A stretch of 64,000 nucleotides of DNA. It comes from Tabrizicola piscis (GTDB taxonomy: Bacteria; Pseudomonadota; Alphaproteobacteria; Rhodobacterales; Rhodobacteraceae). The DNA is taken from NCBI RefSeq assembly GCF_003940805.1, contig NZ_CP034328.1, positions 1,160,001 through 1,224,000 on the forward strand, in the 5' to 3' direction. Made by a program: the position numbers and the translations under genes. The notes below the pieces were generated by a model. The model worked only from the letters and a program-made list of their open reading frames with translations, was not told the DNA's origin and made no database searches. Below are positions 1 to 8,147 of this stretch, piece after piece. How positions within the stretch are numbered: position 1 is the stretch's first letter; each line of letters begins with the position of its first letter.

Positions 1-60
1 GCTGTGCTGGGTCCATCGTCAGGACCTTCGCATTCGTTATGATCATTTCAGCCCGCACAG

Positions 61-117
61 TCTAATTCCTTTCATTCTGGCTCAAGTATCCCGGGGTCCG
101 GGGCAGCGCCCCGGCGC
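61..117 (-). terminator. Hairpin and 3' conserved element after the agmatinase-family gene
   Basis: A perfect 7-bp stem with a 3-nt loop (CCGGGGC-AGC-GCCCCGG, 98-114) begins 3 bases beyond the stop of the gene that ends at 118. On the minus strand it is followed by CCCCGGGATACTTGAGCC and then AGAATGAAAGG. There is no U-run, so a classic intrinsic terminator is not certain. The GGGATAyTTG...CAGAA string recurs at about 25336-25376, after soxB. Bases 1-60 show nothing that I recognise. Confidence 0.5.
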
Positions 118-1083
118 CTAGCCTCGGGCGACCCGCTCGGCCATCACGCACAGCATCTCGAACATCAACGACACCCCCAGCCACGCCGTCCCGCCCGTCT
201 GATCAAACGGCGGCGAGACCTCCACAAGGTCCGCCCCCACCACATCCAGCCCCCGCAACCCCCGCGCCACCTGCAAGGCCTGCCAGGAGTTCGGCCCCCC
301 AACCTCCGGCGTCCCCGTTCCGGGGGCAAAGGTCGGGTCGACGAAATCGATGTCATAGGTCACATAGACCGGCCCCGCGCCCACAATCTCCCGCGCTTCG
401 GCCATCACGTCCTCGGCCCCCCGCGCGTGGAACTCGGCAATCGGGATGATGCGGATTCCATTGGCCGCCGCGAAATCCCAGTCCTCGCGCCCATAGGCCG
501 TGCCCCGGATCCCGATCAGGACATAGCGCTTGGGCTCGATCAGCCCCTCCTCCACCGCGCGGCGGAAGGGCGTGCCATGGTTGTAGCGTGACGTCCCGAA
601 ATAGACGTCATTCAGGTCGGTATGGCTGTCGAACTGGATCATCCCCACCGGACGCGACTTCGCCACCGCCCGCAGGATCGGCAGCGTGCACAGATGATCC
701 CCGCCCCCGGTCAGCGGCAGCACCCCTGCCGCAACCACCCGGTCATAGAACGCCTCCATCCGCGCCATCGAATCCATCAGATCGCCCGGGTTCGGCGCCA
801 CATCCCCAAGGTCGGCGCAGCGCGCAAGCTCGAACGGCGCGACCCATGTCGCCCCGTTCTGCGCCCGGATCATCGTCGACAGATCCCGCAACTGCCGTGG
901 CCCATGCCGGGGGCCGGGGCGGTTCGTCGTCCCCCCGTCCCAGGGCGCGCCGATCAGGCCGATCTGCACCTCGCCGAACCGGGGGTGATCAAACGGCACA
1001 TGCGGTAGCCGCATGAACGTCGGCACGCCCGCAAAACGTGGCAGGTCGAACCCCGACACCGGCGCAAAAAACCCATCCGCCAT
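118..1083 (-). CDS. Agmatinase/arginase-family ureohydrolase
   Basis: A 321-residue dimanganese ureohydrolase that would release urea from a guanidino compound such as agmatine, guanidinobutyrate or arginine; the substrate cannot be decided here. The metal motifs are in order: GGDH (residues 127-130), DSHTD (152-156, against the usual DAHxD) and DIDFVDP (244-250), followed by the family's APGTGTPE. The open frame runs to 1824, but the start at 1083 is chosen because GGGGAG lies 7 bases upstream and it gives a normal family length; alternative ATGs are at 1098 and 1113. The extension overlaps the divergent bactofilin gene and is not credible. The gene stands alone, sharing a 168-bp divergent region with the bactofilin. 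Confidence 0.88.
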   Translation of the reverse strand: MADGFFAPVSGFDLPRFAGVPTFMRLPHVPFDHPRFGEVQIGLIGAPWDGGTTNRPGPRHGPRQLRDLSTMIRAQNGATWVAPFELARCADLGDVAPNPGDLMDSMARMEAFYDRVVAAGVLPLTGGGDHLCTLPILRAVAKSRPVGMIQFDSHTDLNDVYFGTSRYNHGTPFRRAVEEGLIEPKRYVLIGIRGTAYGREDWDFAAANGIRIIPIAEFHARGAEDVMAEAREIVGAGPVYVTYDIDFVDPTFAPGTGTPEVGGPNSWQALQVARGLRGLDVVGADLVEVSPPFDQTGGTAWLGVSLMFEMLCVMAERVARG

Positions 1084-1251
1084 TCCGCCACTCCCCATGA
1101 TTCCCGCGTCCATCTGACCACCCGGGACAGCCCCCTGCTGGCCCGGATACGACATCACATCGGCGGGAAACCCGCCAGCCCGCGACAGCGCCCCTTGACC
1201 GACCCGCCCTGATCCCGCCTTATCAGACAACCCTTGCAAGGATAGCCCACG

Positions 1252-1638
1252 ATGTTTTCCAAGACCGCCGACGCCTCCGCAGCCCCAACCCCGCCGGTTC
1301 CGCGCCCCTCTGGCCCCGGGGCCAATGCCGGTCGCTCTGTCCTTGGGGCCGACCTGCGCATCACCGGCGAAATCAGCACCACCGGCTCGGTTGAGGTGTT
1401 GGGCGAAATTGACGGCAACCTTACGGCCCACGGCCTGATCATCGGCGCCGAGGGTCGCCTGAAAGGCTCGGTCAACGCCACGACGGTTGAGGTGAAGGGC
1501 AAACTTGACGGCAGCGTCACCTGCGAAAGCCTGACCCTGCGCGCCTCGGCCGAGGTGAAGGCCGATGTCACCACCGCCGGCATCGTCATCGAAAGCGGCG
1601 CAGTCATGGACGGCCGGTTCCTGAAACCCAAGGGCTGA
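1252..1638 (+). CDS. Bactofilin (polymer-forming cytoskeletal protein)
   Basis: A 128-residue bactofilin. The family forms nucleotide-independent filaments that scaffold cell-envelope and peptidoglycan functions at the inner membrane. It has a proline/alanine-rich N-terminal tail of about 30 residues, then a core of short glycine- and valine-rich beta-helix rungs (Gly-Ser-Val-x-Val and Ala-Asp-Val-type repeats). The start has AAGGA 8 bases upstream. A LytM/M23 peptidase often neighbours bactofilins, but none is present here. Known for the family: filament formation. Inferred here: the role in cell shape. Confidence 0.87.
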   Translation: MFSKTADASAAPTPPVPRPSGPGANAGRSVLGADLRITGEISTTGSVEVLGEIDGNLTAHGLIIGAEGRLKGSVNATTVEVKGKLDGSVTCESLTLRASAEVKADVTTAGIVIESGAVMDGRFLKPKG

Positions 1639-1896
1639 TCTGGCGCAATCGCCGGGGCTGATCTTCCGGCTCGTGCAGACCATCCCTATGCGGCAGACAG
1701 CCCATGGCTGGTGGCCGACGCCCCTGTTCCAAACGCCGCCGCAGGTGGCCAGACCGTCTGGACCGGCGCAAGTCTGGCCCTCAAAGGCCTGAAGCGCGCC
1801 CTTCGCCAAGCAACACTTCGCCACAGCAACAGTTGGCAGATGACAGCCTCACCTTCACCAGATATAGTGGAGAAAACAACAACATGAGGCCGAGCA

Positions 1897-2592
1897 ATGC
1901 GTTACCCCCTGATCCTGATCCTTTCCACCTTTCCTGTCGCCGCAATGGCGCAGGGCTTTGAAGGTGCGGTCGTCGACCTGCAATACCAGAAATACGACTC
2001 CGGCTCCTCGTCCGAACTGGACAGCCTTGAAGGCAACCTTGATGCCGCCTGGTCCTTTGGAACCTTCGGTGCACAAGTCGGTCTTGCCATAGGCAAAGAG
2101 GTCGACAGTTCCAGCGACATCGACTTTGACCAGTACAACGGCGTAGCCCTCCACGCGACGGCCGATGTCTCGGACAGCCTGCGCCTTGGCGCGATGATGG
2201 CCGTCGACAACCGCGCCGACGAAATCTACGTCTACGCGCTTGAGGCGCTTTATCTTGGCGGCCCGCTGCGGGTCGAAGGCCGGATCGGTGACAGTCTGGA
2301 AGACGATCAACCCTTCACGCTGACCGAGGTGAAGGGTGACTACGCCTTTGGTGCCATCAGCGCCCGCGCTGGCCTGCACCGCACCGATTTCGGCGACGCC
2401 GGGTCCTACCGGGTGTTCAGCCTTGGCGCGGGCTACGCCTTCAGCGACGCGGGCCAAGTTTATGCCGATATCGGACACCACCGCACCGACGATGGCACCA
2501 GCACCGACAGCGGCAATGTCATCAGCCTTGGCGTGCGCTTCGACCTTGGCGGCGATGGCGAACGGTTGTTTTCGTACCAACCCCTGAACTGA
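1897..2592 (+). CDS. Outer-membrane beta-barrel-like secreted protein, unknown role
   Basis: A 231-residue protein with a signal peptide of about 19 residues ending Ala-Met-Ala, followed by alternating hydrophobic/polar stretches rich in Gly, Asp and aromatic residues, as in small outer-membrane beta-barrels or porin-like proteins. GAGG lies 7 bases before the ATG. It abuts the stop of the convergent MFS gene exactly (2592/2593). The 258 bases upstream (1639-1896) hold no gene that I can support. The barrel assignment rests on pattern only; no family is recognised. Confidence 0.65.
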   Translation: MRYPLILILSTFPVAAMAQGFEGAVVDLQYQKYDSGSSSELDSLEGNLDAAWSFGTFGAQVGLAIGKEVDSSSDIDFDQYNGVALHATADVSDSLRLGAMMAVDNRADEIYVYALEALYLGGPLRVEGRIGDSLEDDQPFTLTEVKGDYAFGAISARAGLHRTDFGDAGSYRVFSLGAGYAFSDAGQVYADIGHHRTDDGTSTDSGNVISLGVRFDLGGDGERLFSYQPLN

Positions 2593-3786
2593 TCATCCCG
2601 GCCGCCGCACCAGCAGTGCTGCGGCCAAAGCCATTCCAAGCACCGCAAGCACAAGGCAGGCCGCATACACCAGTTGCGGCCCGCCCAGGGCCAGCAGCCC
2701 CGCCCCCACCGACGGCGCGGCGGCGGATGCCAGGATCGGTGCCACGGCAACAGCGCCGGATATCGCCCCAAAACCACTGCGCCCCAGCACCTCGGCAATC
2801 AGCACGGGCCGCAGGATCGACATCAGCCCTGCCCCCGCCCCCTGCGCCAGCGCGAAGGCAAAGATCAGCAGCGGTGCCGCACCTGCCAGCCACAACAGCG
2901 CGCTTGCCGCGACCACCCCACCCAAGGCGGCGGTCGTCGCCTGCCCGGTTGTGACCCGCGCCCCCGCCATCAACAGCATCAGCCGCCCCGCCACCTGCGC
3001 CGGGCCAATGCAGGCCGCAGCCAGTGCAGCCATCCCGGACGCAGCGCCCCGATCCTCGAACAGGATCAGGACATAGGTGATCAGGATACCGTGGTTCAGC
3101 CAGATCAGCCCAAAGGACACCGCAATCGCCCAGAACGCTGGCCGCCGCAGCGCCGCTTGCAGCAGGCCGGGGGGGGTGGGTGCAGGTTCACTTCCTGCCC
3201 GCGCTCGTTTGCGCAGGGACCTGACGGCCCAAAGGTTGCAGGGCACGGCCAGCGCGGTGACGGCTGCAAAGACCAGCATGCCCCCCTGCCCGCCGAACTG
3301 CTCACCAACCCAGTGACCCAAGGGAAAGGCGAGCGTCCCCGCAAACCCGGCGACCAGCGTTACCCGCGTGATCGCCGCCCGCGCGCCGTCGCCCAGCCGC
3401 CGGGTCAGGAAGGCAAAGCAAGTCTCGTAAAGGCACCCTGCCTGCGCCACGCCGATCAGCGCCCAGGCCAGCAGCCAGACCGCAGGCGTCGGCGCAAACC
3501 CCAGCCCCAGCACGCCCAAGGCGGCAAGGGTTGGCCCCCAAACCAACATCTCGCCGCCAAGCCCCCGATCCACCAGCCGCCCGGTCCAGATCGTCAGGCT
3601 CGCCATGATCAGGAAAGCCAGCGTCGGCCCCAGCGCCAACGTGCCCTTGGACCAGCCGGTCGCCGTCACCAGGTCCGGCAGCAAGGCGGGAAAGGCATAG
3701 TAGCTGCCCGCGTAAAGGACCGTCTGACCCAGCGCCAACACCCAGACCGCAGGGCTGCCGCCGTCAGGGTGCAAAGCGACTGTCAC
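2593..3786 (-). CDS. Major facilitator superfamily transporter
   Basis: A 397-residue integral inner-membrane protein with about 12 hydrophobic segments and a positively charged central loop (Arg-Lys-Arg-Ala-Arg around residue 195) between two six-helix halves, typical of MFS transporters. The GTG start at 3786 overlaps the TGA of the M32 peptidase gene as GTGA, which implies coupled translation; the upstream extension to 3858 lies inside that gene. The substrate is unknown. The operon order on the minus strand is ctaA, M32 peptidase, MFS. Confidence 0.82.
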   Translation of the reverse strand: MTVALHPDGGSPAVWVLALGQTVLYAGSYYAFPALLPDLVTATGWSKGTLALGPTLAFLIMASLTIWTGRLVDRGLGGEMLVWGPTLAALGVLGLGFAPTPAVWLLAWALIGVAQAGCLYETCFAFLTRRLGDGARAAITRVTLVAGFAGTLAFPLGHWVGEQFGGQGGMLVFAAVTALAVPCNLWAVRSLRKRARAGSEPAPTPPGLLQAALRRPAFWAIAVSFGLIWLNHGILITYVLILFEDRGAASGMAALAAACIGPAQVAGRLMLLMAGARVTTGQATTAALGGVVAASALLWLAGAAPLLIFAFALAQGAGAGLMSILRPVLIAEVLGRSGFGAISGAVAVAPILASAAAPSVGAGLLALGGPQLVYAACLVLAVLGMALAAALLVRRPG

Positions 3787-5252
3787 AGCCCGTAGATATC
3801 CCCGAACTTCGCCTCCAGATACTCCAGCAGCGGCCCTTCCGACGGCTCGAACCCGCAAGCCTGCGTCACCACCTCACGCGGCAGATAGCGCGACCCATGC
3901 CGTTGCAGCCGCTCTCGCATCCACGCCGTCGCCGCACTGACGTCGCCCTTGGCCATCATGCTGTCGAGGCCCGGAACGTCCGCCCGCAGCGCCTTGACCA
4001 GACAGCCGGCATAGACATTGCCCAGCGTGTAGGTCGGGAAATACCCGAACAGCCCACAAGACCAATGCACATCCTGCAGCATCCCGTTCGACGGCTTGTC
4101 CACCGCCACCCCGAAATCCGACCGGAACCGGTCGTTCCACGCCGTCTCCAGATCCGCCACATCCAGCTCGCCCCGGATCAGCGCCCGTTCCAGATCAAAG
4201 CGCATCATCACATGCAGGTTGTAATGCACCTCATCCGCCTCGGTCCGGATGTAGCCCGCATGCACCCGGTTCACCGCGCGGTAGAACCCCTCCGCATCCG
4301 CAATCCCGAAGTCGCCGAACACCTCGCGCATCCGGCCGAACAGCCACCCCGTGAACGCGCGTGACCGCCCAAGCTGGTTCTCATAGCTCCGGCTCTGGCT
4401 TTCATGTACGCCCATCGACGCCCCCTGCCCGATCGGAGTCAGCAGATACGCCGCATCCACCCCCTGCTCATAGGCGGCATGCCCCACCTCATGGATAGTG
4501 GAGTAAAAGCAGTTGAACGGATCGACCTCATTCACCCGCGTGGTGATCCGCACATCATGGCCCGACCCGGACGAAAACGGATGCACCGCCAGATCCACCC
4601 GCCCCCGGGTCCAGTCATAGCCGAACACCGTCGCCAGTTCCCGCGTCAGCGCCAACTGCGCCTGCGTGTCAAAGGTGCCGACCACACCTTTCGGCGCCCC
4701 TGCCGCCAGAACCTTTGCCCGCAAGGCCACCAGCCGTGGCCGCATCGCGTCAAACATCGCCGCGATCGCCGCTCCGGTCATCCCCGGTTCATAGTCATCG
4801 ACCAGCGCGTCATAGGGATCGCCGCCTTCTGCCAGCGCCGCCCCCTCCTCGCGCTTCAACGCCACAACCCGGGCCAGCGTTGGCAGGAAGCCCGCTACAT
4901 CCTCCCGCGCGCGGCACCCGGCCCAGACGCCCTGCGCCAGCGAGGTGACCCGCGCCAGTTCCTCGGCCAACCGCGCCGGGATCTTCACCGCCCGCGCATA
5001 AGACCGCCGCATCTGCCGCAACTGCGCCTCTCCCACCGCATCCGGCGCCTTCGCCCGGTCCAGCCAGACGGCCAGCCGCCCATCCGTCCGCCGGGCATGC
5101 AGCACCGATTCCAGCGCCCCGATCTCCTCGGCCCGCTGGTCCGCGGCGCCCTCGGGCATCATCGTTTCCTGGTCCCAGCCCAGCCGGCCCGCCACCTGCG
5201 CCAAAGCCTCGGTCTGGCGCTGGAACGCCATCAGATCATCATACACGCTCAT
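3783..5252 (-). CDS. M32-family metallocarboxypeptidase
   Basis: A 489-residue cytosolic zinc carboxypeptidase of the Thermus carboxypeptidase Taq family, which trims C-terminal residues of peptides. The zinc motif HEVGH (HExxH) is visible near the middle, followed about 25 residues later by the HESQSR segment that carries the third ligand (Glu). The length matches the family (about 490-500). The start at 5252 overlaps the ctaA stop as ATGA. The long open extension to 5324 lies inside ctaA and is rejected. Translational coupling to both neighbours suggests one transcript. Confidence 0.92.
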   Translation of the reverse strand: MSVYDDLMAFQRQTEALAQVAGRLGWDQETMMPEGAADQRAEEIGALESVLHARRTDGRLAVWLDRAKAPDAVGEAQLRQMRRSYARAVKIPARLAEELARVTSLAQGVWAGCRAREDVAGFLPTLARVVALKREEGAALAEGGDPYDALVDDYEPGMTGAAIAAMFDAMRPRLVALRAKVLAAGAPKGVVGTFDTQAQLALTRELATVFGYDWTRGRVDLAVHPFSSGSGHDVRITTRVNEVDPFNCFYSTIHEVGHAAYEQGVDAAYLLTPIGQGASMGVHESQSRSYENQLGRSRAFTGWLFGRMREVFGDFGIADAEGFYRAVNRVHAGYIRTEADEVHYNLHVMMRFDLERALIRGELDVADLETAWNDRFRSDFGVAVDKPSNGMLQDVHWSCGLFGYFPTYTLGNVYAGCLVKALRADVPGLDSMMAKGDVSAATAWMRERLQRHGSRYLPREVVTQACGFEPSEGPLLEYLEAKFGDIYGL

Positions 5253-6418
5253 GCCGTGCCTTCCCGGATCGACCCCGCCACGGGGTATTGAGACAGATGC
5301 CGCGCCCGCAGGATCAACACCCAAAGGATCACCGCGCCAATCTGATGGGTGATCGCCACATGCAGATGCGCGACGGTCAGCACCGTGACGATGCCCAGCA
5401 CCATCTGCGCCACCAGCATAGCCATCACCGCGTTGAATGCGCCTTGCGTTGCACGATAGGCCGACCGCCGCCCGCGCAGCCAGACGACCACGCCGAAGGC
5501 AAACAGCAGATACCCCGACATCCGGTGCAGGAATTGCACGAGCCCGGGGTTTTCAAAGAACGCATGCCACACCGGCAGACTGCCCCCCGCCCCGTCCGGG
5601 ACATAGAACGCATCCGCCGGAAAGAAGCTGCCGTTCATCAGCGGCCAGGTCGGAAAGGCCCGCCCCGCGTCGATTCCGGCGACCAACGCCCCCAGCACGA
5701 TCTGCAGAAAGGTGAAATGCAGCAGACCGGTGGACAGCCCGAACAGCTTCGCCTCGCGCCCACGCCGTGCCGTCATCAACTCGGCCTCGCTCCGCCCAAG
5801 AAGCAGCACATACCACGCAAGGAAGCCCAGGATGACAAAAGCCAGCCCCAGATGCGTCGCCAGCCGGTAGGACGCGACATCCACCCGCTCGCCCCCAAGA
5901 CCGGACGACACCATCCACCAGCCAATCGCCCCTTGTGCGCCCCCCAGCGCCCCAAGCAGCAACAGACGCCCGGTCCATCCCGGCGGGATCTGCTTGGCAA
6001 GGGCAAAGCCAATGAACCCAACCGCCCAGACCAGCCCAATCACCCGGCCAAGCTGGCGGTGCCCCCATTCCCACCAGTAGATGACCTTGAAGTCCTCAAG
6101 GCTCATCCCTTTGTTCTGCAACTGGTATTCCGGAATTTCGCGGTATTTCTGGAACTCTGCGTCCCAAGCCTCGGCGCTCATCGGTGGCAAGGCACCGGTG
6201 ACCGGCCGCCACTCGGTGATCGAAAGCCCCGAGTCAGTCAGCCGCGTCAACCCGCCAACGGCTATCATGGTGACAACCAGCAGGAACAGCGCCACCAGCC
6301 ATAGCCGGATGCCCCGCCGCGCGCCCTTGGGACGTGCATCAATGCCCCCGCCCTTCGGCGGCGTCGGAACAGATTGCCCCGCCCCGACCTCTTCGAAAAT
6401 ACTGCGCTTGCCGGCCAT
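5249..6418 (-). CDS. ctaA: Heme A synthase CtaA (COX15 type)
   Basis: A 389-residue membrane protein that oxidises heme O to heme A for aa3-type cytochrome oxidase. It has eight hydrophobic segments, with the family signatures GGLTRLTDSGLSI-TEW after the first segment and the heme-ligand histidines in EWGHRQLGR, ATHLGLAF, LQFLHRMSGY and AITHQIGA. The start at 6418 is preceded by AGAGG; the open frame upstream to 7252 runs antisense through the toxin-antitoxin genes and is not coding. It heads the ctaA-M32-MFS operon. Confidence 0.95.
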   Translation of the reverse strand: MAGKRSIFEEVGAGQSVPTPPKGGGIDARPKGARRGIRLWLVALFLLVVTMIAVGGLTRLTDSGLSITEWRPVTGALPPMSAEAWDAEFQKYREIPEYQLQNKGMSLEDFKVIYWWEWGHRQLGRVIGLVWAVGFIGFALAKQIPPGWTGRLLLLGALGGAQGAIGWWMVSSGLGGERVDVASYRLATHLGLAFVILGFLAWYVLLLGRSEAELMTARRGREAKLFGLSTGLLHFTFLQIVLGALVAGIDAGRAFPTWPLMNGSFFPADAFYVPDGAGGSLPVWHAFFENPGLVQFLHRMSGYLLFAFGVVVWLRGRRSAYRATQGAFNAVMAMLVAQMVLGIVTVLTVAHLHVAITHQIGAVILWVLILRARHLSQYPVAGSIREGTA

Positions 6419-6526
6419 GCCTTGCCTCTTGTCTTGTGCCCGGACACTAGGCCCCGCCTTTGCGGCCTTCAAGGCCCTGCGGCAAAGCGGTAATGCCGCA
6501 GCGACGAACCGCCGTTCGGTCGCGCC

Positions 6527-6554
6527 TTGCAAAATGTGCATTTCAATGTATATT
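6527..6554 (+). promoter_or_regulatory. Promoter with overlapping direct-repeat operator of the toxin-antitoxin pair
   Basis: TTGCAA (6527-6532) and TATATT (6549-6554) are separated by 16 bp, forming a good housekeeping-type promoter 27 bp before the antitoxin ATG. Two copies of AATGTryATT, AATGTGCATT (6533-6542) and AATGTATATT (6545-6554), lie in the spacer and -10 box with a 12-bp period. Each copy is itself nearly palindromic. This arrangement fits autorepression by the antitoxin; binding is inferred. Confidence 0.65.
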
Positions 6555-6580
6555 CCAAAGACCCTTTCAGGACATACATC

Positions 6581-6829
6581 ATGACCCGCCTCTTGACCCC
6601 GCACATTGCCACGATGACCGAACTGCGCGAACCGCATAAGGTGCTGGAACGCTCGGGCGGCAAGCCGGTGGCGATCCTGAAGAACTCCGCCGTCGTGGCC
6701 TATCTTGTGCCAGAGGCCGCCGTGGACAAGGGCGACCACCGCGTCGCCACGCTGGAAGAGGTGATGGAAAGCCTCAACCGGCGCCGCGCGATCAACCAAC
6801 CCGTTTTGGACTACCTCAAGGACAAGTAA
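6581..6829 (+). CDS. Phd/YefM-type antitoxin
   Basis: An 82-residue antitoxin paired with the Doc-like toxin that follows without a gap. The pattern is that of the prevent-host-death fold: an N-terminal DNA-binding part in which a conserved Lys-Val-Leu/Lys-Pro-Val-Ala-Ile-Leu segment precedes Leu-Val-Pro-Glu, then a charged C-terminal tail that would bind the toxin. AGGA lies 9 bases before the chosen ATG; the in-frame extension to 6527 would include the promoter. The family usually represses its own operon, and the repeats at 6533-6554 fit that. Confidence 0.85.
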   Translation: MTRLLTPHIATMTELREPHKVLERSGGKPVAILKNSAVVAYLVPEAAVDKGDHRVATLEEVMESLNRRRAINQPVLDYLKDK

Positions 6830-7216
6830 ATGCAACTGCTCTCGCCCGAACTGGTCGAGGCGCTGCACGATGCCATCCTGAACCCCGGCGAACTTCCCGG
6901 CCGGGCGCGGGACAAATCGCTTGAGGCCGCCCTTGCCCGCGTCGACAACCGCCTTGCCTATGGCATGGTCGCGGATGCCTTTGATCTGGCCGCCGCCTAT
7001 GCGATGGCAATTGCTCGGGGGCACTGCTTCAACGATGGCAACAAGCGGACCGCTCACCAGTCGATGGATACCTGTCTCGACCTCAACGGAATCCAGATCA
7101 CCTGGAGTGCTGAGGAAGTGGGCCAGATCATCGTCCGCTGCGCCCAAGGTCTGGTCGAGGATGGCGATCTTGCCGACTGGCTGCGCGACAAGGCCAAAGG
7201 CTCGGCGGGCGGCTAG
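6830..7216 (+). CDS. doc: Doc-type toxin, Fic fold
   Basis: A 128-residue death-on-curing toxin. The Fic-type active site HCFNDGNKR is at residues 65-73 (consensus HxFx(D/E)(A/G)N(K/G)R). Classical Doc proteins phosphorylate elongation factor Tu and halt translation; this specific activity is inferred. The stop TAA of the antitoxin abuts the ATG, so the two are translated together. No catalytic residue is missing, so the toxin is probably functional and held by its antitoxin. The pair sits divergently from ctaA. Confidence 0.88.
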   Translation: MQLLSPELVEALHDAILNPGELPGRARDKSLEAALARVDNRLAYGMVADAFDLAAAYAMAIARGHCFNDGNKRTAHQSMDTCLDLNGIQITWSAEEVGQIIVRCAQGLVEDGDLADWLRDKAKGSAGG

Positions 7217-7306
7217 GCTATTGCGGCTGCACAGCGCCGTCGGCAGACTCAAAAGCCTCGCCCTTGGCGCGATCTGCCCTATCTGATTGGAAACGGAAGG
7301 TCAGCC

Positions 7307-7702
7307 ATGCAAACCCTTACCCTCTACGGCACCACAGCCGCCGTCTTTCTGATCCTTGATGCGATCATGCTGACGCTGGTGATGAAGCCCCTTTTCACCC
7401 GCCACATCGGCCCGCTACTGGCCGAGCCGATCCGCATTGCGCCGGCAGCCCTGTTCTACCTCGCCTATGTCGCTGGGCTGGTCTACCTCGTGTCCTTGCC
7501 CGCGCTGAAAACGGGTGCGCCCTTGGTCCTGCCCGCGCTCCTTGTCGGGCTGATGGCCTACGGCACCTATGAATTCACCTCGTGGAGCGTGATGCGCGAC
7601 TGGCATTGGCACATGGTGGTGACCGATACGCTCTGGGGCGGCGCGCTGACCGCCTTTTCCGCTTGGGCCGGGGTGATGCTGACCCGGCTGATCCATGGCT
7701 AA
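7307..7702 (+). CDS. DUF2177 family membrane protein
   Basis: A 131-residue protein with four hydrophobic segments and the DUF2177 signatures: an Asp in the first helix (LILDAIML), YGTYEFTS in the third and the DWHW...DTLWGG segment near the C-terminus. GGAAGG lies 6 bases before the ATG. Its function is unknown. It stands alone after the toxin gene, with 90 bp between them that show no recognisable signal. Confidence 0.85.
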   Translation: MQTLTLYGTTAAVFLILDAIMLTLVMKPLFTRHIGPLLAEPIRIAPAALFYLAYVAGLVYLVSLPALKTGAPLVLPALLVGLMAYGTYEFTSWSVMRDWHWHMVVTDTLWGGALTAFSAWAGVMLTRLIHG

Positions 7703-7730
7703 GGGCCTTTGCGGTCACCGTGTCGATGTG

Positions 7731-7804
7731 TTACCAAAGGGTGAACGCGTAAGGCTAAGCCCTTGAAATCGCAAGTCTCAAAACCTGTCCCTGCCCGGGA
7801 CACC
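7731..7804 (+). repeat. 74-bp composite element, copy a
   Basis: First of three equally long (74-bp) copies; the others are 36500-36573 (+) and 55426-55499 (-). Each copy begins with an AT-containing block (here TTACCAAAGGG), has T-x-AACGC at offsets 12-18 and TTGA at about offset 32, and ends with an identical 21-nt stretch that contains the palindrome TGTCCCTGCCCGGGACA (6-bp arms, 7786-7802). This copy ends 16 bp before the ArsC/Spx-like gene and has the same orientation relative to it. It could be a regulatory site or a mobile or REP-like repeat; no known family is recognised. Confidence 0.7.
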
Positions 7805-7820
7805 AACCGATAGGCCCCCG

Positions 7821-8147
7821 ATGATCCTCTACGGCATCTCCACCTGCGACACCTGCAAGCGCGCCCTCAAGTCCCTGCAAGCGGCCGGCAAGGACGTCAC
7901 CTTCCGCGACATCCGCGCCACCCCCCTGACCGAGGCCGAGATCGCAACGATCGTGCACGAATTCGGGGATCTCGCGGTGAACAAGCAGTCCACCACCTAC
8001 CGCGCCTTCAACGATTTCCTGAAAGCCTCTGACCCCGAGGCGCAGATCGCAGCCCAGCCGACCGTCATGAAACGGCCGATCATCCACGACGGCACCCGCT
8101 GGTATCTGGGATGGGACAGCGCGACCGAAGCCGCGCTGACGTCTTAA
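7821..8147 (+). CDS. ArsC/Spx/YffB-like thioredoxin-fold protein
   Basis: A 108-residue small reductase-like protein with a CDTC (Cys-x-x-Cys) motif near residue 10 and a C-terminal RPIIHDG segment, as in the YffB/Spx/ArsC superfamily. Members reduce arsenate or act as redox adaptors; which applies is not decidable, and the lack of an ars operon argues against arsenate resistance. The composite element lies just upstream. The stop overlaps the stop of the convergent cold-shock gene by 4 bp (8144-8147). Confidence 0.85.
   Translation: MILYGISTCDTCKRALKSLQAAGKDVTFRDIRATPLTEAEIATIVHEFGDLAVNKQSTTYRAFNDFLKASDPEAQIAAQPTVMKRPIIHDGTRWYLGWDSATEAALTS

Noticed and set aside
1084..1824. N-terminal extension of the agmatinase-family frame to 568 residues
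   Set aside because: It runs antisense across the bactofilin gene and adds no family-like sequence; the start at 1083 has a ribosome binding site and gives the normal length.
1704..1961. 85-residue open frame overlapping the barrel gene start
   Set aside because: It overlaps the signal peptide coding region in another frame and has no family pattern.
2674..3795. 373-residue open frame on the plus strand
   Set aside because: It is antisense to the MFS gene, with low-complexity Pro/Arg/Gln-rich sequence, typical of shadow frames in GC-rich DNA.
6419..7252. Upstream extension of ctaA to 667 residues
   Set aside because: It is antisense to the toxin-antitoxin genes; the ctaA start at 6418 has AGAGG and fits the family.
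7821..8147. Arsenate reductase of an arsenic resistance operon
   Set aside because: No arsB, arsR or acr3 gene adjoins and the fold also fits Spx/YffB proteins, so the specific role is not claimed.
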